A DNA stretch of 64,000 nucleotides from the NCBI RefSeq assembly GCF_041261445.1, contig NZ_JBGCCU010000003.1, positions 1 to 64,000 of the forward strand. Reading direction: 5' to 3'. This document shows positions 9,544-18,665 of this stretch, piece by piece. Positions within the stretch are counted from its first letter, which is position 1, and each line of letters begins with the position of its first letter. The notes under the pieces are model-generated. The model had not been told where the DNA came from. It saw only the letters and a list, made by a program, of their open reading frames with translations, and did no database searches. The translations under genes and the position numbers were made by a program. The stretch is from Catenulispora sp. EB89 (lineage in GTDB: Bacteria > Actinomycetota > Actinomycetes > Streptomycetales > Catenulisporaceae).

Positions 9544-12500
9544 GCGACACCGATGTGATCGTGCCGATCGAGATCCACTCGCTCCTGGTCACCAGGGCCG
9601 TGAACACGGCCGACGAGTTCAAGCGCTGGACGCCCCAGTACAGCATGATGCTCAAGCCCGACTACAAGACGAGCGCCGAGCCGACCGTGCAGCACTCCGA
9701 GGGCAGCCCGGCGGAAGGCGTCCACGTCCAATGGCAGCTCCCTGAGGCGCTGACCGCCGGACGTATCGATCCGGAGACCGGCATCAGCGAGTTCCCGCTG
9801 GTTCCCAATCGCTGGCTGGTCGTCCGGTACGCCGACATCGAGAGCACCAAGGAACGGAAGGTGGCCGGATTCCTGGTCCACAGCGACTATCTCCAGTACG
9901 CCGACGGGCCCGGCGGGCCGAAGGCGAACACACCGTTCCTGGACCCGACCGCACCGCGAGAAGCCCCGAAACTGGACTACATCGGCCGCGTCCATCCGCT
10001 CACCGCCGGGCCGTGGACTGAGCCGAAACGCCGCGAACCGTTCCTCACCGCGATCGGCAACGGTCTACCGGCCTTCGCCGCGTTCGCCACGTACCACATG
10101 AACGTATTCTGCTTCCACGACACGCTCGAAGACCTCAAGGGGAACGACAACTATCCCCCGCCGGCCACCGTCAGCTACTGCGTGATCGGCTGGTACAGCG
10201 AAGACGGCGCCGACATCCTCAACCGGGCCCGTCAGATCCCTGACCTGCTCCCGCCCGGCGTCGACCCGACCCCGGCGAACATCGCCTCGGCGCTGGGCTG
10301 GCTGCTCCCCGACGACACCTCGACAGACGGCCTGGTGCGCACCCGGTACGCGGGCACGTCCCTGGGCATCCCCTGGAACCGCGGGGGCGGACACCCGGAG
10401 TCGGACCGCGATGGCCTGGACCCCAAAGTCGCCATCGGCCACAGCACCGCCGACGCCGCCTCTGCCCTGGTCAGCCGCCAGGCATCGCGCCGGGACGGCG
10501 ATCTCGTCAGGGCCCTGTTCAACGGCAGTCCCGAAGTCCTGGACGACCCGGACGGCCGGGTCTCCTCCGACGAGATCACCCGCCGCTCCTGGTTCAGCGG
10601 CCACGACGGCGGCTACACCTGGCACGTCGTCAACCGGCCGCACGACGGCGCCGATCCGCAGGCGCCCCCTCCGGAACAGCCGGCCTGGCTGGACGATCTC
10701 AACGCCGATCAGGCCGAGTACGACGCGGAACTGCCACGCGTGACCAGCGACCAGTGGCGACTGTGGAGCCTGTGGTGGATGAGCAACCTGCCCGAGATCC
10801 GACGTCCGCACGAATTCCCCTTCGTCAAAGCCGAATGGGACGCCCAGATCCGCGAAGTCACCGCCACGGTGGCCGCCGGGCAGGCCAAGCTCACAACGCT
10901 GCGCGGCCGCATCCCCCAGGGCAGCAACCCCGAGGCGTTCCAGCGAGCCGTCGAGCAACACGCCGTGCGTGAAGGCCTGCCGGCCGAGTTGGAGCTCAAA
11001 CGCTCGGTTCGGCAGACGTTCTACCGGCCCGCCGACCCCGTCATCGCTTTGTCAGGCCTCGGCAACGGCCGACCGCTGACCCGCGACGACGACGATCCGC
11101 TGCCGTGCCGGGTCGCGTCGCAGCTGCTGACCGAAGTCCGCATCAACGGCACGCCCGTCAGGCCGTCGGCCACGCCGCTGCTCCCGCCGAACATGACCGC
11201 CTCCATACCGGAGGTTTGCAAAGCCCTGATAGCCGAGTTCGCTCTCTTCCATCAGGCGTTCTGTACTCCCGCGAGCGGATCGGATCCCGAAAAGAGGGCG
11301 CTGCACGTGATCGTCGCCGAGCCGGGCGCGAACAGCACCGGCCCTTGGCCGGAGTACACCCGGGTGTGGCGGCAGCCGTGGCTCCCGCTCTACATCCAGT
11401 GGGAGGCCAAGTACTGCGCGACGCCCTATGCGGACGACAGCGGCGCCCCGTACTGGGGTTTCGACGGTGACGAGCGCCGCTACCGGTGGAGCGGCGACGG
11501 CGCCGCGCAGGGTGACGGCGAGGGCGAGAGGCGCTGGACCGCGTTCGGCAACAGGGCGTTCATCACTCCCACCACACAGTACGTACTGCGCGAGCAAGCC
11601 AGACGCCAAGCCCAGTACGCGCCGGCGGAAGTCGCCAGCCGGCTCGACATTCTGCGCAGCGAGCTGGGCGACCTCGACATCCTGTCGCAGACCCTGGACG
11701 GCTTCAACGACTGGCTCATCCAGTTCGACGGCATGGCCCAGGTCGCGACCGATCCCGGCATCCTCGCCGCGGCCGGGGAGACCAACCACGTCCCCGACGG
11801 CGCCGAAGACCGGCGCCAACAGCGCTTCCAGCCGGTGCGTGCCGGACAGTTCTACTTCCTCGAGCTGACGGTCATCGACCGGTTCGGCCGGGAGCTGCGC
11901 CTGGTGCACCCGGAGCAGACCCAGCCGATCCAGTTCCCCCTCATCCGCGCCGACAGCGTCACCCCGGACGCCGATCTGTTCCCGGACGCTCCCGGACGGC
12001 AGCGCTTCGTCCAGGTGCCGCCGCGGCTGTTGTCCCCGGCCCGGGTGCGCCTGGACGCGGTCCGCCAAAGCGGCGACGGGGTGTTGTCCACGACGGCGTT
12101 GTTGGCAGACACCCCGGTCGCGGGCTGGCTGCTGGTCAACGACCTCGACCAGACCCTGCTCGTCTACGCCCCCGACGGCAGCCCGCTCGGTGAGCTGCGG
12201 GTGGTCCGGAACTCCTCGAACACTGAGATCATCGCCTGGAACCCGCTGCCGCACGCGCCGTTCCGGCATCCCGGCGACACCGCGTTCCGCAACGCCTACC
12301 CCGACATCGCCGGCTTCGCCCTCGGGCTTGTCGGCGACGGCCCCGCAGCTCCCGGCCCGGGTCCGGCAGCTCTCAGTGCCCTGATGGAGAGCATCGACGA
12401 GGCCTTCGACCACATCGACGAGCCCGCGCCCGCCGAGGACCGCTCGATCGCCCGCCTCATCGGCCGCCCCGTCGCCCTGGTCCGCGCCGACCTGGGCATC

Positions 12501-13223
12501 GACCTCCAAGGCCGGCCGCTCACCGACCCCGGCTGGGACACCATCCTGGAAGCGACCGAGGACGACGCCGTCTACCCCGACTACGGATGGACCGTCAAAC
12601 TCGGCGACCCCGACCGGATCTCCGACGGCCTGGTCGGCTACTTCGCCGGGCCCGCGCCGGGGGAATCAATACGCTACGACACACTGCGCGCGGTGTGGCC
12701 GTCCAGCCGCAGCCCCTACACGGCGCCGATCGGCGGCGAACTCGTCCTGCCGGCCCGCCCCGACGACCGCCCCGTCACGCACCGTCTGACGCTGCTGGTC
12801 TGCCCGCACACGGCGGTGCACGCGACCACGGACATCCTGCCGGTGACGGAGCTGCGCCTGGACGCCGACACCACGCACCAGGCAATGGCCCGGATCCGCG
12901 CCTCATTCCGACTCAACCCCCTGCTGGCCCCGGGCTACGTCGACACCGGGGAAGAAGACGAAGCCCGCGACGGCGCCCCGCTGCCGGAACCGGGGCTGGT
13001 CATGCCCCGTCCCGCGGCCTGGCACGGCCAATGGACCTGGGCCGAGCCGGTCGCCGTCGACGGCAGCGACCTTCCCGACTGGGACGAACTGGTCATCCAG
13101 CTCGCCGACGACCTGTCCCACCCGGACGCCCCCGTTCCGGCGGCCCGCGCCGGCTACCTGCAGCTCCTCCCGCGCGGCCGGTCGCAGCCTGCTGACCCCT
13201 CCGGCAAAGGAGCCACGCGGTGA
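9540..13223 (+). CDS. Hypothetical giant protein, operon gene 3 (1227 aa)
   Basis: I do not recognise this protein. It begins inside the stop of gene 2 (ATGA) and ends inside the start of gene 4 (GTGA), so expression is coupled. There is no signal peptide. Visible features are an N-terminal region with HVQWQLPEALTAGRID and FPLVPNRWLVVRY, a region with TVSYCVIGWYSEDGADIL, a helical stretch at about residues 680-740 (EQARRQAQYAPAEVASRLDIL...), and a strand-rich C-terminal half. Tryptophan and tyrosine are frequent, as in gene 1. The size and lack of catalytic motifs suit a structural component. Nothing identifies it as a phage tail or injection-system baseplate protein. Confidence 0.75.
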   Translation: MSDTDVIVPIEIHSLLVTRAVNTADEFKRWTPQYSMMLKPDYKTSAEPTVQHSEGSPAEGVHVQWQLPEALTAGRIDPETGISEFPLVPNRWLVVRYADIESTKERKVAGFLVHSDYLQYADGPGGPKANTPFLDPTAPREAPKLDYIGRVHPLTAGPWTEPKRREPFLTAIGNGLPAFAAFATYHMNVFCFHDTLEDLKGNDNYPPPATVSYCVIGWYSEDGADILNRARQIPDLLPPGVDPTPANIASALGWLLPDDTSTDGLVRTRYAGTSLGIPWNRGGGHPESDRDGLDPKVAIGHSTADAASALVSRQASRRDGDLVRALFNGSPEVLDDPDGRVSSDEITRRSWFSGHDGGYTWHVVNRPHDGADPQAPPPEQPAWLDDLNADQAEYDAELPRVTSDQWRLWSLWWMSNLPEIRRPHEFPFVKAEWDAQIREVTATVAAGQAKLTTLRGRIPQGSNPEAFQRAVEQHAVREGLPAELELKRSVRQTFYRPADPVIALSGLGNGRPLTRDDDDPLPCRVASQLLTEVRINGTPVRPSATPLLPPNMTASIPEVCKALIAEFALFHQAFCTPASGSDPEKRALHVIVAEPGANSTGPWPEYTRVWRQPWLPLYIQWEAKYCATPYADDSGAPYWGFDGDERRYRWSGDGAAQGDGEGERRWTAFGNRAFITPTTQYVLREQARRQAQYAPAEVASRLDILRSELGDLDILSQTLDGFNDWLIQFDGMAQVATDPGILAAAGETNHVPDGAEDRRQQRFQPVRAGQFYFLELTVIDRFGRELRLVHPEQTQPIQFPLIRADSVTPDADLFPDAPGRQRFVQVPPRLLSPARVRLDAVRQSGDGVLSTTALLADTPVAGWLLVNDLDQTLLVYAPDGSPLGELRVVRNSSNTEIIAWNPLPHAPFRHPGDTAFRNAYPDIAGFALGLVGDGPAAPGPGPAALSALMESIDEAFDHIDEPAPAEDRSIARLIGRPVALVRADLGIDLQGRPLTDPGWDTILEATEDDAVYPDYGWTVKLGDPDRISDGLVGYFAGPAPGESIRYDTLRAVWPSSRSPYTAPIGGELVLPARPDDRPVTHRLTLLVCPHTAVHATTDILPVTELRLDADTTHQAMARIRASFRLNPLLAPGYVDTGEEDEARDGAPLPEPGLVMPRPAAWHGQWTWAEPVAVDGSDLPDWDELVIQLADDLSHPDAPVPAARAGYLQLLPRGRSQPADPSGKGATR

Positions 13224-13690
13224 ACAACCCCGAGCCCGCGCTGCTGCTGCCCTACCAGGTGACGGTCACTCCGGCGTCGACGTCAGGAGCCACACCCCTG
13301 ACCACGGTGCACTTCGCCGTGGGCGCGGATCCTGAGGGCCGCACCGCCTGGCCCGTGCGCTGCGCGCAGATCAGCCTCGCCCTCCCCGTCCGGGCCGGCG
13401 CCGCGATACCCCGCGACGAACCGGTCTTCCTGCGGACCAAGCTGGCGAATCCGCCGGACGGCGAGCACGGCAGGAACTGGCACATCCACGCCGACACCAC
13501 CGATCCCGCCGTCACCGTCCTGGACCTCGTCCCCGAGGAGCCCGCGGTCTTCGACGGCAGCTGGGAGGTCGCCGTCACGGTCGAGATCAGCACCCCGCTG
13601 GACCAGACCGTCCGACTGTCCGAACAGACGGCCGCCGGAACCGACCAGCTCGCCGCCCGCGCCGGAACCAGCCGGATGACCATCCGGTGA
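13220..13690 (+). CDS. Small protein sharing a domain with the fibre-like protein; operon gene 4
   Basis: A 156-aa protein with a GTG start overlapping the stop of gene 3. It aligns by eye with the first 190 residues of gene 5. Both have a proline-rich start, a ...NPV/WPVRC strand, a Trp-His/Trp-Asp segment before ...VVF/AV..., the pattern P-x-V/A-VFDG-S/T-W followed by a beta strand, and a tail with R-T-G-x-SRMT or TAEVSK. This looks like a duplicated beta-sandwich-type domain that caps or docks onto the assembly. No catalytic motif or secretion signal is present. Function is unknown. Confidence 0.7.
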   Translation: MNNPEPALLLPYQVTVTPASTSGATPLTTVHFAVGADPEGRTAWPVRCAQISLALPVRAGAAIPRDEPVFLRTKLANPPDGEHGRNWHIHADTTDPAVTVLDLVPEEPAVFDGSWEVAVTVEISTPLDQTVRLSEQTAAGTDQLAARAGTSRMTIR

Positions 13691-13733
13691 TCCAGCGCCG
13701 GCACCCCGCCTTGACGACGAGAAGGAGGCACCG

Positions 13734-15311
13734 ATGACGACCGAGCCGACCGCGACCCCGGCCGCGGCCATGCTGATCCCGCCCAGGATGACGCCCGACC
13801 CCAGCCCGTTCCGGGCGTCGACGTTCATCCAGCCCGAGTACGCCAAGCTCACCTTCCTCTACGGCAAGAGCGAGGACGGGAGCGTGAGCCCGACCAACCC
13901 GGTGCACTGCCGCAAGTTCATCGTCAAGATCCCTACCGGCGCCCAAGCCGGAGCCCTGACCGCCGAACCCGGCCTGATCCGCTACGACCTCACCGTCACC
14001 GGCGGCGACGGACACGACTGGGACATCTTCAAGAACACCACCAACCCGAACGAGGTGGTCTTCACCTGCGAACCACCCATCGGAGAGGTGGCGGTCTTCG
14101 ACGGAACCTGGCAGATCAAACTGGAACTGTGGGCCATCGAGGTCAACAGAGGGCTCGGACCGGTCACCATCTCGTTCCAGGAAGACACGTCGCGCACCGG
14201 CAACGACTGGACCGTCCGGACCGGCACCGCCGAGGTGTCCAAACGCGACGACGCCTTCGTCTTCCACAGCCTCCGAGCCACGACCACGGTGATCGGCCAC
14301 AACACCACCGCGCAGCTCAATTGGGAAGGCGCCGACAGCGAAGACAATCCCAACAGGTACACCATGTACTACCGCAACGCCGCAGGCGTCAACACGTCGG
14401 TGAGCGTCCGCGGCGGCAGCTGGACGACGCCCGCGAACGAACCCCTGAAGCAGCACACCGACTTCATCCTCAAAGCCACGTTCGGCGGCCAGGACTACTA
14501 CCTCACCACCTCCGTAGAGGTGAAGGACCCCGACATCGTCGCGACCAGCATCACCGCCTCCGGCAAGATCACGGCCAACGGCAGCATCGAGGTCAACGGC
14601 GAACCTGCAGGAGGAGCGAAGAACAGCTACCTCTGGATCAGGAAGGGGGCACGCCTCGACCTCGAGGAAAGCACGACTGCGGGCGTTGACAGCGCCAAGA
14701 TCAACGCCTACGGCCCCGTCACCGTAAAGGGCTTGCTCACCGCGAATGGCGGCGTGACCGCCGTCGGCAGCATCAGCACCGACGGCACCGTGTCTGGCGC
14801 CAATGTGTCCGCGACCAGCGGCACCGTCACCGCCAGCGGCAATATCAGCACCACCAACGGCACCGTGTCCGGGAAGAACGTTTCCGCGACCAACGGCACC
14901 GTCACCGCCAGCGGCAACATCAGCACCACCAACGGCACCGTGTCCGGCGCCACCGTCTCCGCCACCAACGTCAACGCCACCAACGTCACGATCCCCGCAG
15001 GCGACGGAAAGCTCGAGGTGAGTGGGGCACTCGTCGCGCAAGCCGGCAGGACCAACTACCACTGGCCGAAAGTGAAGATCGGCAACAACGCCCTCACCCT
15101 CGGCGACAACAACAGCCTTGACGTCATCAGCAGTATCACTTCAGGCAGCAAGCAGGTTCTCAAGGATGACGATAAAATCGTCCTCGTTAACGACGACAAT
15201 TCCAAGTATCTCGGAGCAAAACTAGGAACTGGCGAGAAACCGGTTTACGCAAATCCAGGCTGGTACGGCGATGCGCAGATGGGCTGGCGCATCCAGCGAC
15301 GGAACTACTGA
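13734..15311 (+). CDS. Repetitive fibre-like protein; operon gene 5
   Basis: A 525-aa protein with a strong GAAGGAGG site. Residues 1-190 form the domain shared with gene 4. Residues about 260-430 carry short repeats with alternating Thr/Ser/Val/Gly/Asn (GTVSGANVSATSGTVTASGN, then two more rounds), the pattern of beta-helical phage tail fibres and adhesins. The last 70 residues (DDDKIVLVNDDNSKYLGAKL...VYANPGWYGD) resemble one repeat of a fascin/ricin-like beta-trefoil, a fold often used for sugar binding. The 3' end from about 15120 is visibly lower in GC and uses rarer codons, as in a swapped tip module. It is probably the recognition element of the operon product; this is an inference. Confidence 0.75.
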   Translation: MTTEPTATPAAAMLIPPRMTPDPSPFRASTFIQPEYAKLTFLYGKSEDGSVSPTNPVHCRKFIVKIPTGAQAGALTAEPGLIRYDLTVTGGDGHDWDIFKNTTNPNEVVFTCEPPIGEVAVFDGTWQIKLELWAIEVNRGLGPVTISFQEDTSRTGNDWTVRTGTAEVSKRDDAFVFHSLRATTTVIGHNTTAQLNWEGADSEDNPNRYTMYYRNAAGVNTSVSVRGGSWTTPANEPLKQHTDFILKATFGGQDYYLTTSVEVKDPDIVATSITASGKITANGSIEVNGEPAGGAKNSYLWIRKGARLDLEESTTAGVDSAKINAYGPVTVKGLLTANGGVTAVGSISTDGTVSGANVSATSGTVTASGNISTTNGTVSGKNVSATNGTVTASGNISTTNGTVSGATVSATNVNATNVTIPAGDGKLEVSGALVAQAGRTNYHWPKVKIGNNALTLGDNNSLDVISSITSGSKQVLKDDDKIVLVNDDNSKYLGAKLGTGEKPVYANPGWYGDAQMGWRIQRRNY

Positions 15312-15350
15312 CGATCGATCCTCCGGCGGGCGCCGATCAGAGGCAGACGG

Positions 15351-15389
15351 GCCGTCCGGGTCGCCGCGCATCGCGGCGACCCGGACGGC
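15351..15389 (+). terminator. Perfect 18-bp hairpin after the operon
   Basis: GCCGTCCGGGTCGCCGCG at 15351-15368 is followed by the loop CAT and its exact complement at 15372-15389. It begins 40 bases after the stop of gene 5. There is no U tract, which is usual for actinomycete terminators. Confidence 0.75.
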
Positions 15390-15542
15390 AAAGGGGTTCC
15401 GGCCGTGGCGGACGGCGGCCTCGGTTTAGGTGTGGAGCGCGGCGAAGAGCCTCATGCTTCGGGACGCCCGATCCGTCGCTGCGCTCGCGACCACAGGCCG
15501 GAGACACCGACGGCGCCGATGCGGTCGCGTTGATCCCCCGGC

Positions 15543-15700
15543 CCGCCACCGAGAACCCGCGAAGGGGCACCGTCCGGATCCAAGACGAGCTGCGCCAACT
15601 CGGGCACCGCGCCGGCGCCTCAACCATCCGTCCGCCGCGCCCACACCGTATCCCGCCGTCGTCCCGACCCGACGACACCTAGCAGACGTTCCTGCCCGCC
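15543..15700 (+). pseudogene. Decayed transposase fragment (copy 2)
   Basis: In frame it reads PATENPRRGTVRIQDELRQL and continues GHRAGASTIRP. After a frame change it reads PHRIPPSSRPDDT-stop-QTFLPA. RLxxENPRWGYxRIQGELxxLG is the typical segment of IS481/IS3-group DDE transposases. The conserved Trp after DDT is a TAG here; in copy 1 the same codon is TGA. It has no intact catalytic core. Confidence 0.65.
15591..15692 (+). repeat. Direct repeat (right) of a transposase remnant
   Basis: Second copy of the block at 3033-3136, in the same orientation, downstream of the five-gene operon. Confidence 0.8.
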
Positions 15701-15890
15701 ACGCAGCAGATCACCCACGGTCGTCCCCGAGCCCCGCGGCACGGCGGTCACCGGAGAACACCAGGTTGCGGGGCAACAGACGCACTCCCCCGCCGACTCA
15801 CGGGACCTCGGCAAATACGCGGCAAAACTTGCCCCAAGCCAGGGCTGGTGACGCCTCCGTTGCAGGTCAGGACGCTGTGGTGGCGCGAGG

Positions 15891-15941
<51 letters not shown>

Positions 15942-16113
15942 CTTCATAACAGAATGACCTGGCCCTCGGCAGCTGGTGAAGCGCTTAAGGGCCAGGTCGT
16001 TTCTGGTTTTGGCGCGCTTGCTCAGTGCCGCAGGTGTCTCGTGGTGTCGCACTGTCGACCACCTTCCCGCACCGGCACCGCCAAGGTTCTTCGCCGTTCA
16101 GGCTCGTGGCTGC
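15942..16113. other. Gap between tRNA scar and STAS gene
   Basis: No gene is supported. The inverted repeat TGACCTGGCCC... (about 15955-15970) against ...GGGCCAGGTCG (about 15988-16000) could act as a terminator. Confidence 0.4.
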
Positions 16114-16611
16114 TCAGGCAGCTGGCTGCCAGGGCGTGAGGTGAGCCGGTGTGAGGCCGCAGATCGTGGCCGAGCTGCACAAGGCGCACGCGGATCGGCT
16201 GCCGTTCGTCCTCGCCGCCAGCCGCCGCCCCGCGTAGCAAGGCGGCAGCCGGCCCGGCACCTCGCACGCCCGACCGATGGTCAGGGCGGCGCCCGCGGGC
16301 TTGGCGAGGTAACCGGAGCCAGGGGGTAATCGGAGCAGGTCCAGCAGCCTGGCCACGGCGGGCGACTCCGCGGCCAGGCACATCGCGAGGCCCAGGTCCG
16401 CCGCGCGCCGCCCGATCGAGAGCAGGGCTCGTAGCCCCGAGCAGTCCAGGAATGTCACCTCGGACAGGTCGAGGCCGATTCCGACAGCGTGGCAGTCGAC
16501 CAGGTACGGCTGAAGGGCCTCCACGAGTCGTCCCGCGGTGGAGAGGTCGAGTTCGCCGTGTACGACGATGACGGTGTGGACCGGGCACCGATCAGCCTGA
16601 TGGACGTCCAT
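16114..16611 (-). CDS. STAS-domain protein (anti-sigma factor antagonist type)
   Basis: A 165-aa protein. Residues 10-110 form a STAS domain: VVHGELDLSTAGRLVEAL, then GIGLDLSEVTFLDCSGLRALL. Ser58 in DCSG sits at the usual phosphorylation position of SpoIIAA-like antagonists, and the pattern continues as GLAMCLAAESPAVARLLDLL. In that family the unphosphorylated protein traps an anti-sigma kinase and releases a stress sigma factor. A Cys-rich C-terminal extension of about 50 residues is not part of the domain and may be poorly conserved. ATG at 16611 has GGAG upstream. No kinase partner lies nearby. It follows the HTTM gene on the same strand after a gap of 68 bases. Confidence 0.78.
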   Translation of the reverse strand: MDVHQADRCPVHTVIVVHGELDLSTAGRLVEALQPYLVDCHAVGIGLDLSEVTFLDCSGLRALLSIGRRAADLGLAMCLAAESPAVARLLDLLRLPPGSGYLAKPAGAALTIGRACEVPGRLPPCYAGRRLAARTNGSRSACALCSSATICGLTPAHLTPWQPAA

Positions 16612-16679
16612 GGACTCCGCGCCTTCGAGTCGTGCGCGGCGACGCGTCCAGCGACGCCAGGCCAGGTGCGGCCCACCCG

Positions 16680-17891
16680 TCAGACGCGATGCGGCGCCGT
16701 TAGCGGCGCCGAGGTCCGGGGCGTCGGGGACTCCTCCGAGCGTACACCGGCAGGGACCTGCTGTAAGGCCCTTGCCGACTCTGAGGTGCTGTCCAGCCGG
16801 GCACGGCGACGCCCTGACACGAAACGCGTGAGAAGCCGGTCTGGCAGGAACACGGCGTCTGCGACGATCATCGCGCCGGAGAACTCCGGCAGCCCCAGCA
16901 GGACGGCGATCGCGACGTGCATGCTGAGCAGAGCCCCGAGGAGGACGTATTTGAGCCTGCTGAACAGGGCGAACGGAAAGGCGACCTGAACCAGGACGGT
17001 CACGTATCCGGCGATCGCGGCGCACACCTGGTGGCTGTCGGCCAGGTGGGACAGTGCGGGCCAGGGTTGGAACAGGTCCAGGTTCAGGACGTAGTGCATC
17101 GCGGTCCCGTCACGCCACATGCTTCCCTGCACCTTGTACAGGCCGGCCGCCCCGTACAGAATGCAGACCTGGGCGGCGATGACGAACATGCCGCAGTTGT
17201 GCAGCAGCGTGGCGAGCAGCCTGCGCACCAGGACTGCCTGCTGTCCTACGGGCAGAGGACCTGTGCGAGCCGTGACCGGTGGTCGCCTTACGGGCGAGAA
17301 CGTGTGGAGCCGCCGCCGACGGGCGTCCAGTGACCAGCGCCGCCCGCAGTCGGTGAGCGTGAGGTACATGACCATCAGGACGGTGAGGTTGTCGCCTCCG
17401 TCCGTCATGAAGAGGTAGCGGCTGTGGAAGGACGCGACCACGATGGCGAACAGGATCGAGATCGCCCGGGTGTGCCAGCCGAGCATGAACAGGGCGGCCG
17501 TGACCAGTGCCAGCGAATAGCAGGTCTGGAAGTAGGCGGTGCTGTCCGACAGGGTCAGGATGCTGTGCCAGCCGGTTTGCCTTTGGAGTTCGCGGGCGAG
17601 GGACGGAGTCCAGGGCGAACCGGGCCCCCACATCTCGTCCCGGTTCGGGAACTCGCGCAGCAGGAACACCAGGTACAGCAAGCCGTATCCGATGCGTAGC
17701 ACGCTTGCTGCGTGAAGCGAGACGGGCCGTTCGGTCAGGAAGGTGAACGCCCTGGTGACCAGGTCCGGTGCCGGGGCTGCCGCGTCGGCTGCTGTGCTGG
17801 CTGCTGTGGCGGCTGCTGTGCCGGGCACCGTGTTCATGGGCGTTGCCGCCGTGGTGTCGCCGGTCGAAGGCCTCATCTGGTCAGTGCTCAT
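16680..17891 (-). CDS. HTTM-domain membrane protein
   Basis: A 403-aa multi-span membrane protein with the HTTM (vitamin K-dependent carboxylase-like) layout. LRIGYGLLYLVFLLREFPNRDEMWGP comes near the N-terminus, then SFHSRYLFMTDGGDNLTVLMVMYL, then YGAAGLYKVQGSMWRDGTAMHYVLNLDLF. About eight hydrophobic segments are visible. Bacterial members are generally of unknown activity; no carboxylation substrate is evident. The first 45 residues are Ala/Thr-rich and cytoplasmic. Its start overlaps the stop of the DUF5819 gene by 11 bases, and the two are commonly paired in actinomycetes, so they probably form one membrane complex. Confidence 0.82.
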   Translation of the reverse strand: MSTDQMRPSTGDTTAATPMNTVPGTAAATAASTAADAAAPAPDLVTRAFTFLTERPVSLHAASVLRIGYGLLYLVFLLREFPNRDEMWGPGSPWTPSLARELQRQTGWHSILTLSDSTAYFQTCYSLALVTAALFMLGWHTRAISILFAIVVASFHSRYLFMTDGGDNLTVLMVMYLTLTDCGRRWSLDARRRRLHTFSPVRRPPVTARTGPLPVGQQAVLVRRLLATLLHNCGMFVIAAQVCILYGAAGLYKVQGSMWRDGTAMHYVLNLDLFQPWPALSHLADSHQVCAAIAGYVTVLVQVAFPFALFSRLKYVLLGALLSMHVAIAVLLGLPEFSGAMIVADAVFLPDRLLTRFVSGRRRARLDSTSESARALQQVPAGVRSEESPTPRTSAPLTAPHRV

Positions 17892-18576
17892 GTGACGTCA
17901 CCGACCACCACGGCAGGAGCCTGATGCTGGGGGCGGGCTCGGCCGCCTGGTCGGCGCCGCCCGGTGGCGGGATCGGCGTCGAGGTGACGCGTAGTTGAAT
18001 GGCGCTGAATGTGCTGCGGCTGTGCGCGGTGATGCGCTGTACGGCGATGTTGCGGAGGTATTCCTGCAGCATGAGGGCCCTCGGGGACGAGACCTGGCCG
18101 TCGGCGCCTTGCGCGTCGGCGTAGGCGGCCCAAGCCCGGCGCAGCATGTTCTGCGCGGTGTGGCTTGGGAAGACGTCGTGCCGTACAGCCGCGTCGTCGA
18201 CAGCTGTCAGGTCGACCCAACCGCCGGGACGGGAGGTTCCGTCGGAGGCGGCCATCGAGGTGCGCGCCGAGATCTGCTGCCGCGCGGATTGCGGATTCGG
18301 GGCGAACAGCTTCCAATCCTGCTCGAAGTAGGGGTAGACCCATGTGTTGATCTGCCTCTGGTACAGCCGGGAGACGGTGTTGGACGGCGCGACGTACAGG
18401 AACACCGAGGCCACGTGGATGATGGTGGCCGTGAGACACAGGGCGACCGCACCGGCCACGATGAGCTCTGCGGGTCGTGACAGCTGTCGGCCCTCGCCGG
18501 ACGGCACGACGGGCTCGGGCGGGGGCGCGGTTCCTTCGCCGGCGGCGCGGTGAGCCGCAGCGCTGATGTTGTTCAC
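17881..18576 (-). CDS. DUF5819-family membrane-anchored protein
   Basis: A 231-aa protein with one transmembrane segment at about residues 38-62 (LIVAGAVALCLTATIIHVASVFLYV). An extracellular part follows with the characteristic INTWVYPYFEQDWKLFAPNPQSARQQI. The FxQxWxLFAPxP pattern is typical of the DUF5819 family found beside HTTM genes. The start is GTG at 18576, with AAGGAAAG upstream. Its stop lies inside the start of the HTTM gene, so they are translationally coupled. Function is unknown; it may present a substrate to the HTTM protein. Confidence 0.8.
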   Translation of the reverse strand: MNNISAAAHRAAGEGTAPPPEPVVPSGEGRQLSRPAELIVAGAVALCLTATIIHVASVFLYVAPSNTVSRLYQRQINTWVYPYFEQDWKLFAPNPQSARQQISARTSMAASDGTSRPGGWVDLTAVDDAAVRHDVFPSHTAQNMLRRAWAAYADAQGADGQVSSPRALMLQEYLRNIAVQRITAHSRSTFSAIQLRVTSTPIPPPGGADQAAEPAPSIRLLPWWSVTSHEH

Positions 18577-18665
18577 TGGTTCTTTCCTTGTCCGTGCGGC
18601 GACTCCCCGGCCCGGCTCTGGGTGCCGGGCCGGGGAGTCGCGCGGGCCTTACATGCGATATCGCC

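Noticed and set aside
3414-15311. Operon considered as a prophage or contractile injection system
   Set aside because: No sheath, tube, baseplate, terminase, capsid, AAA ATPase or lysin gene is seen. Only the last protein is fibre-like.
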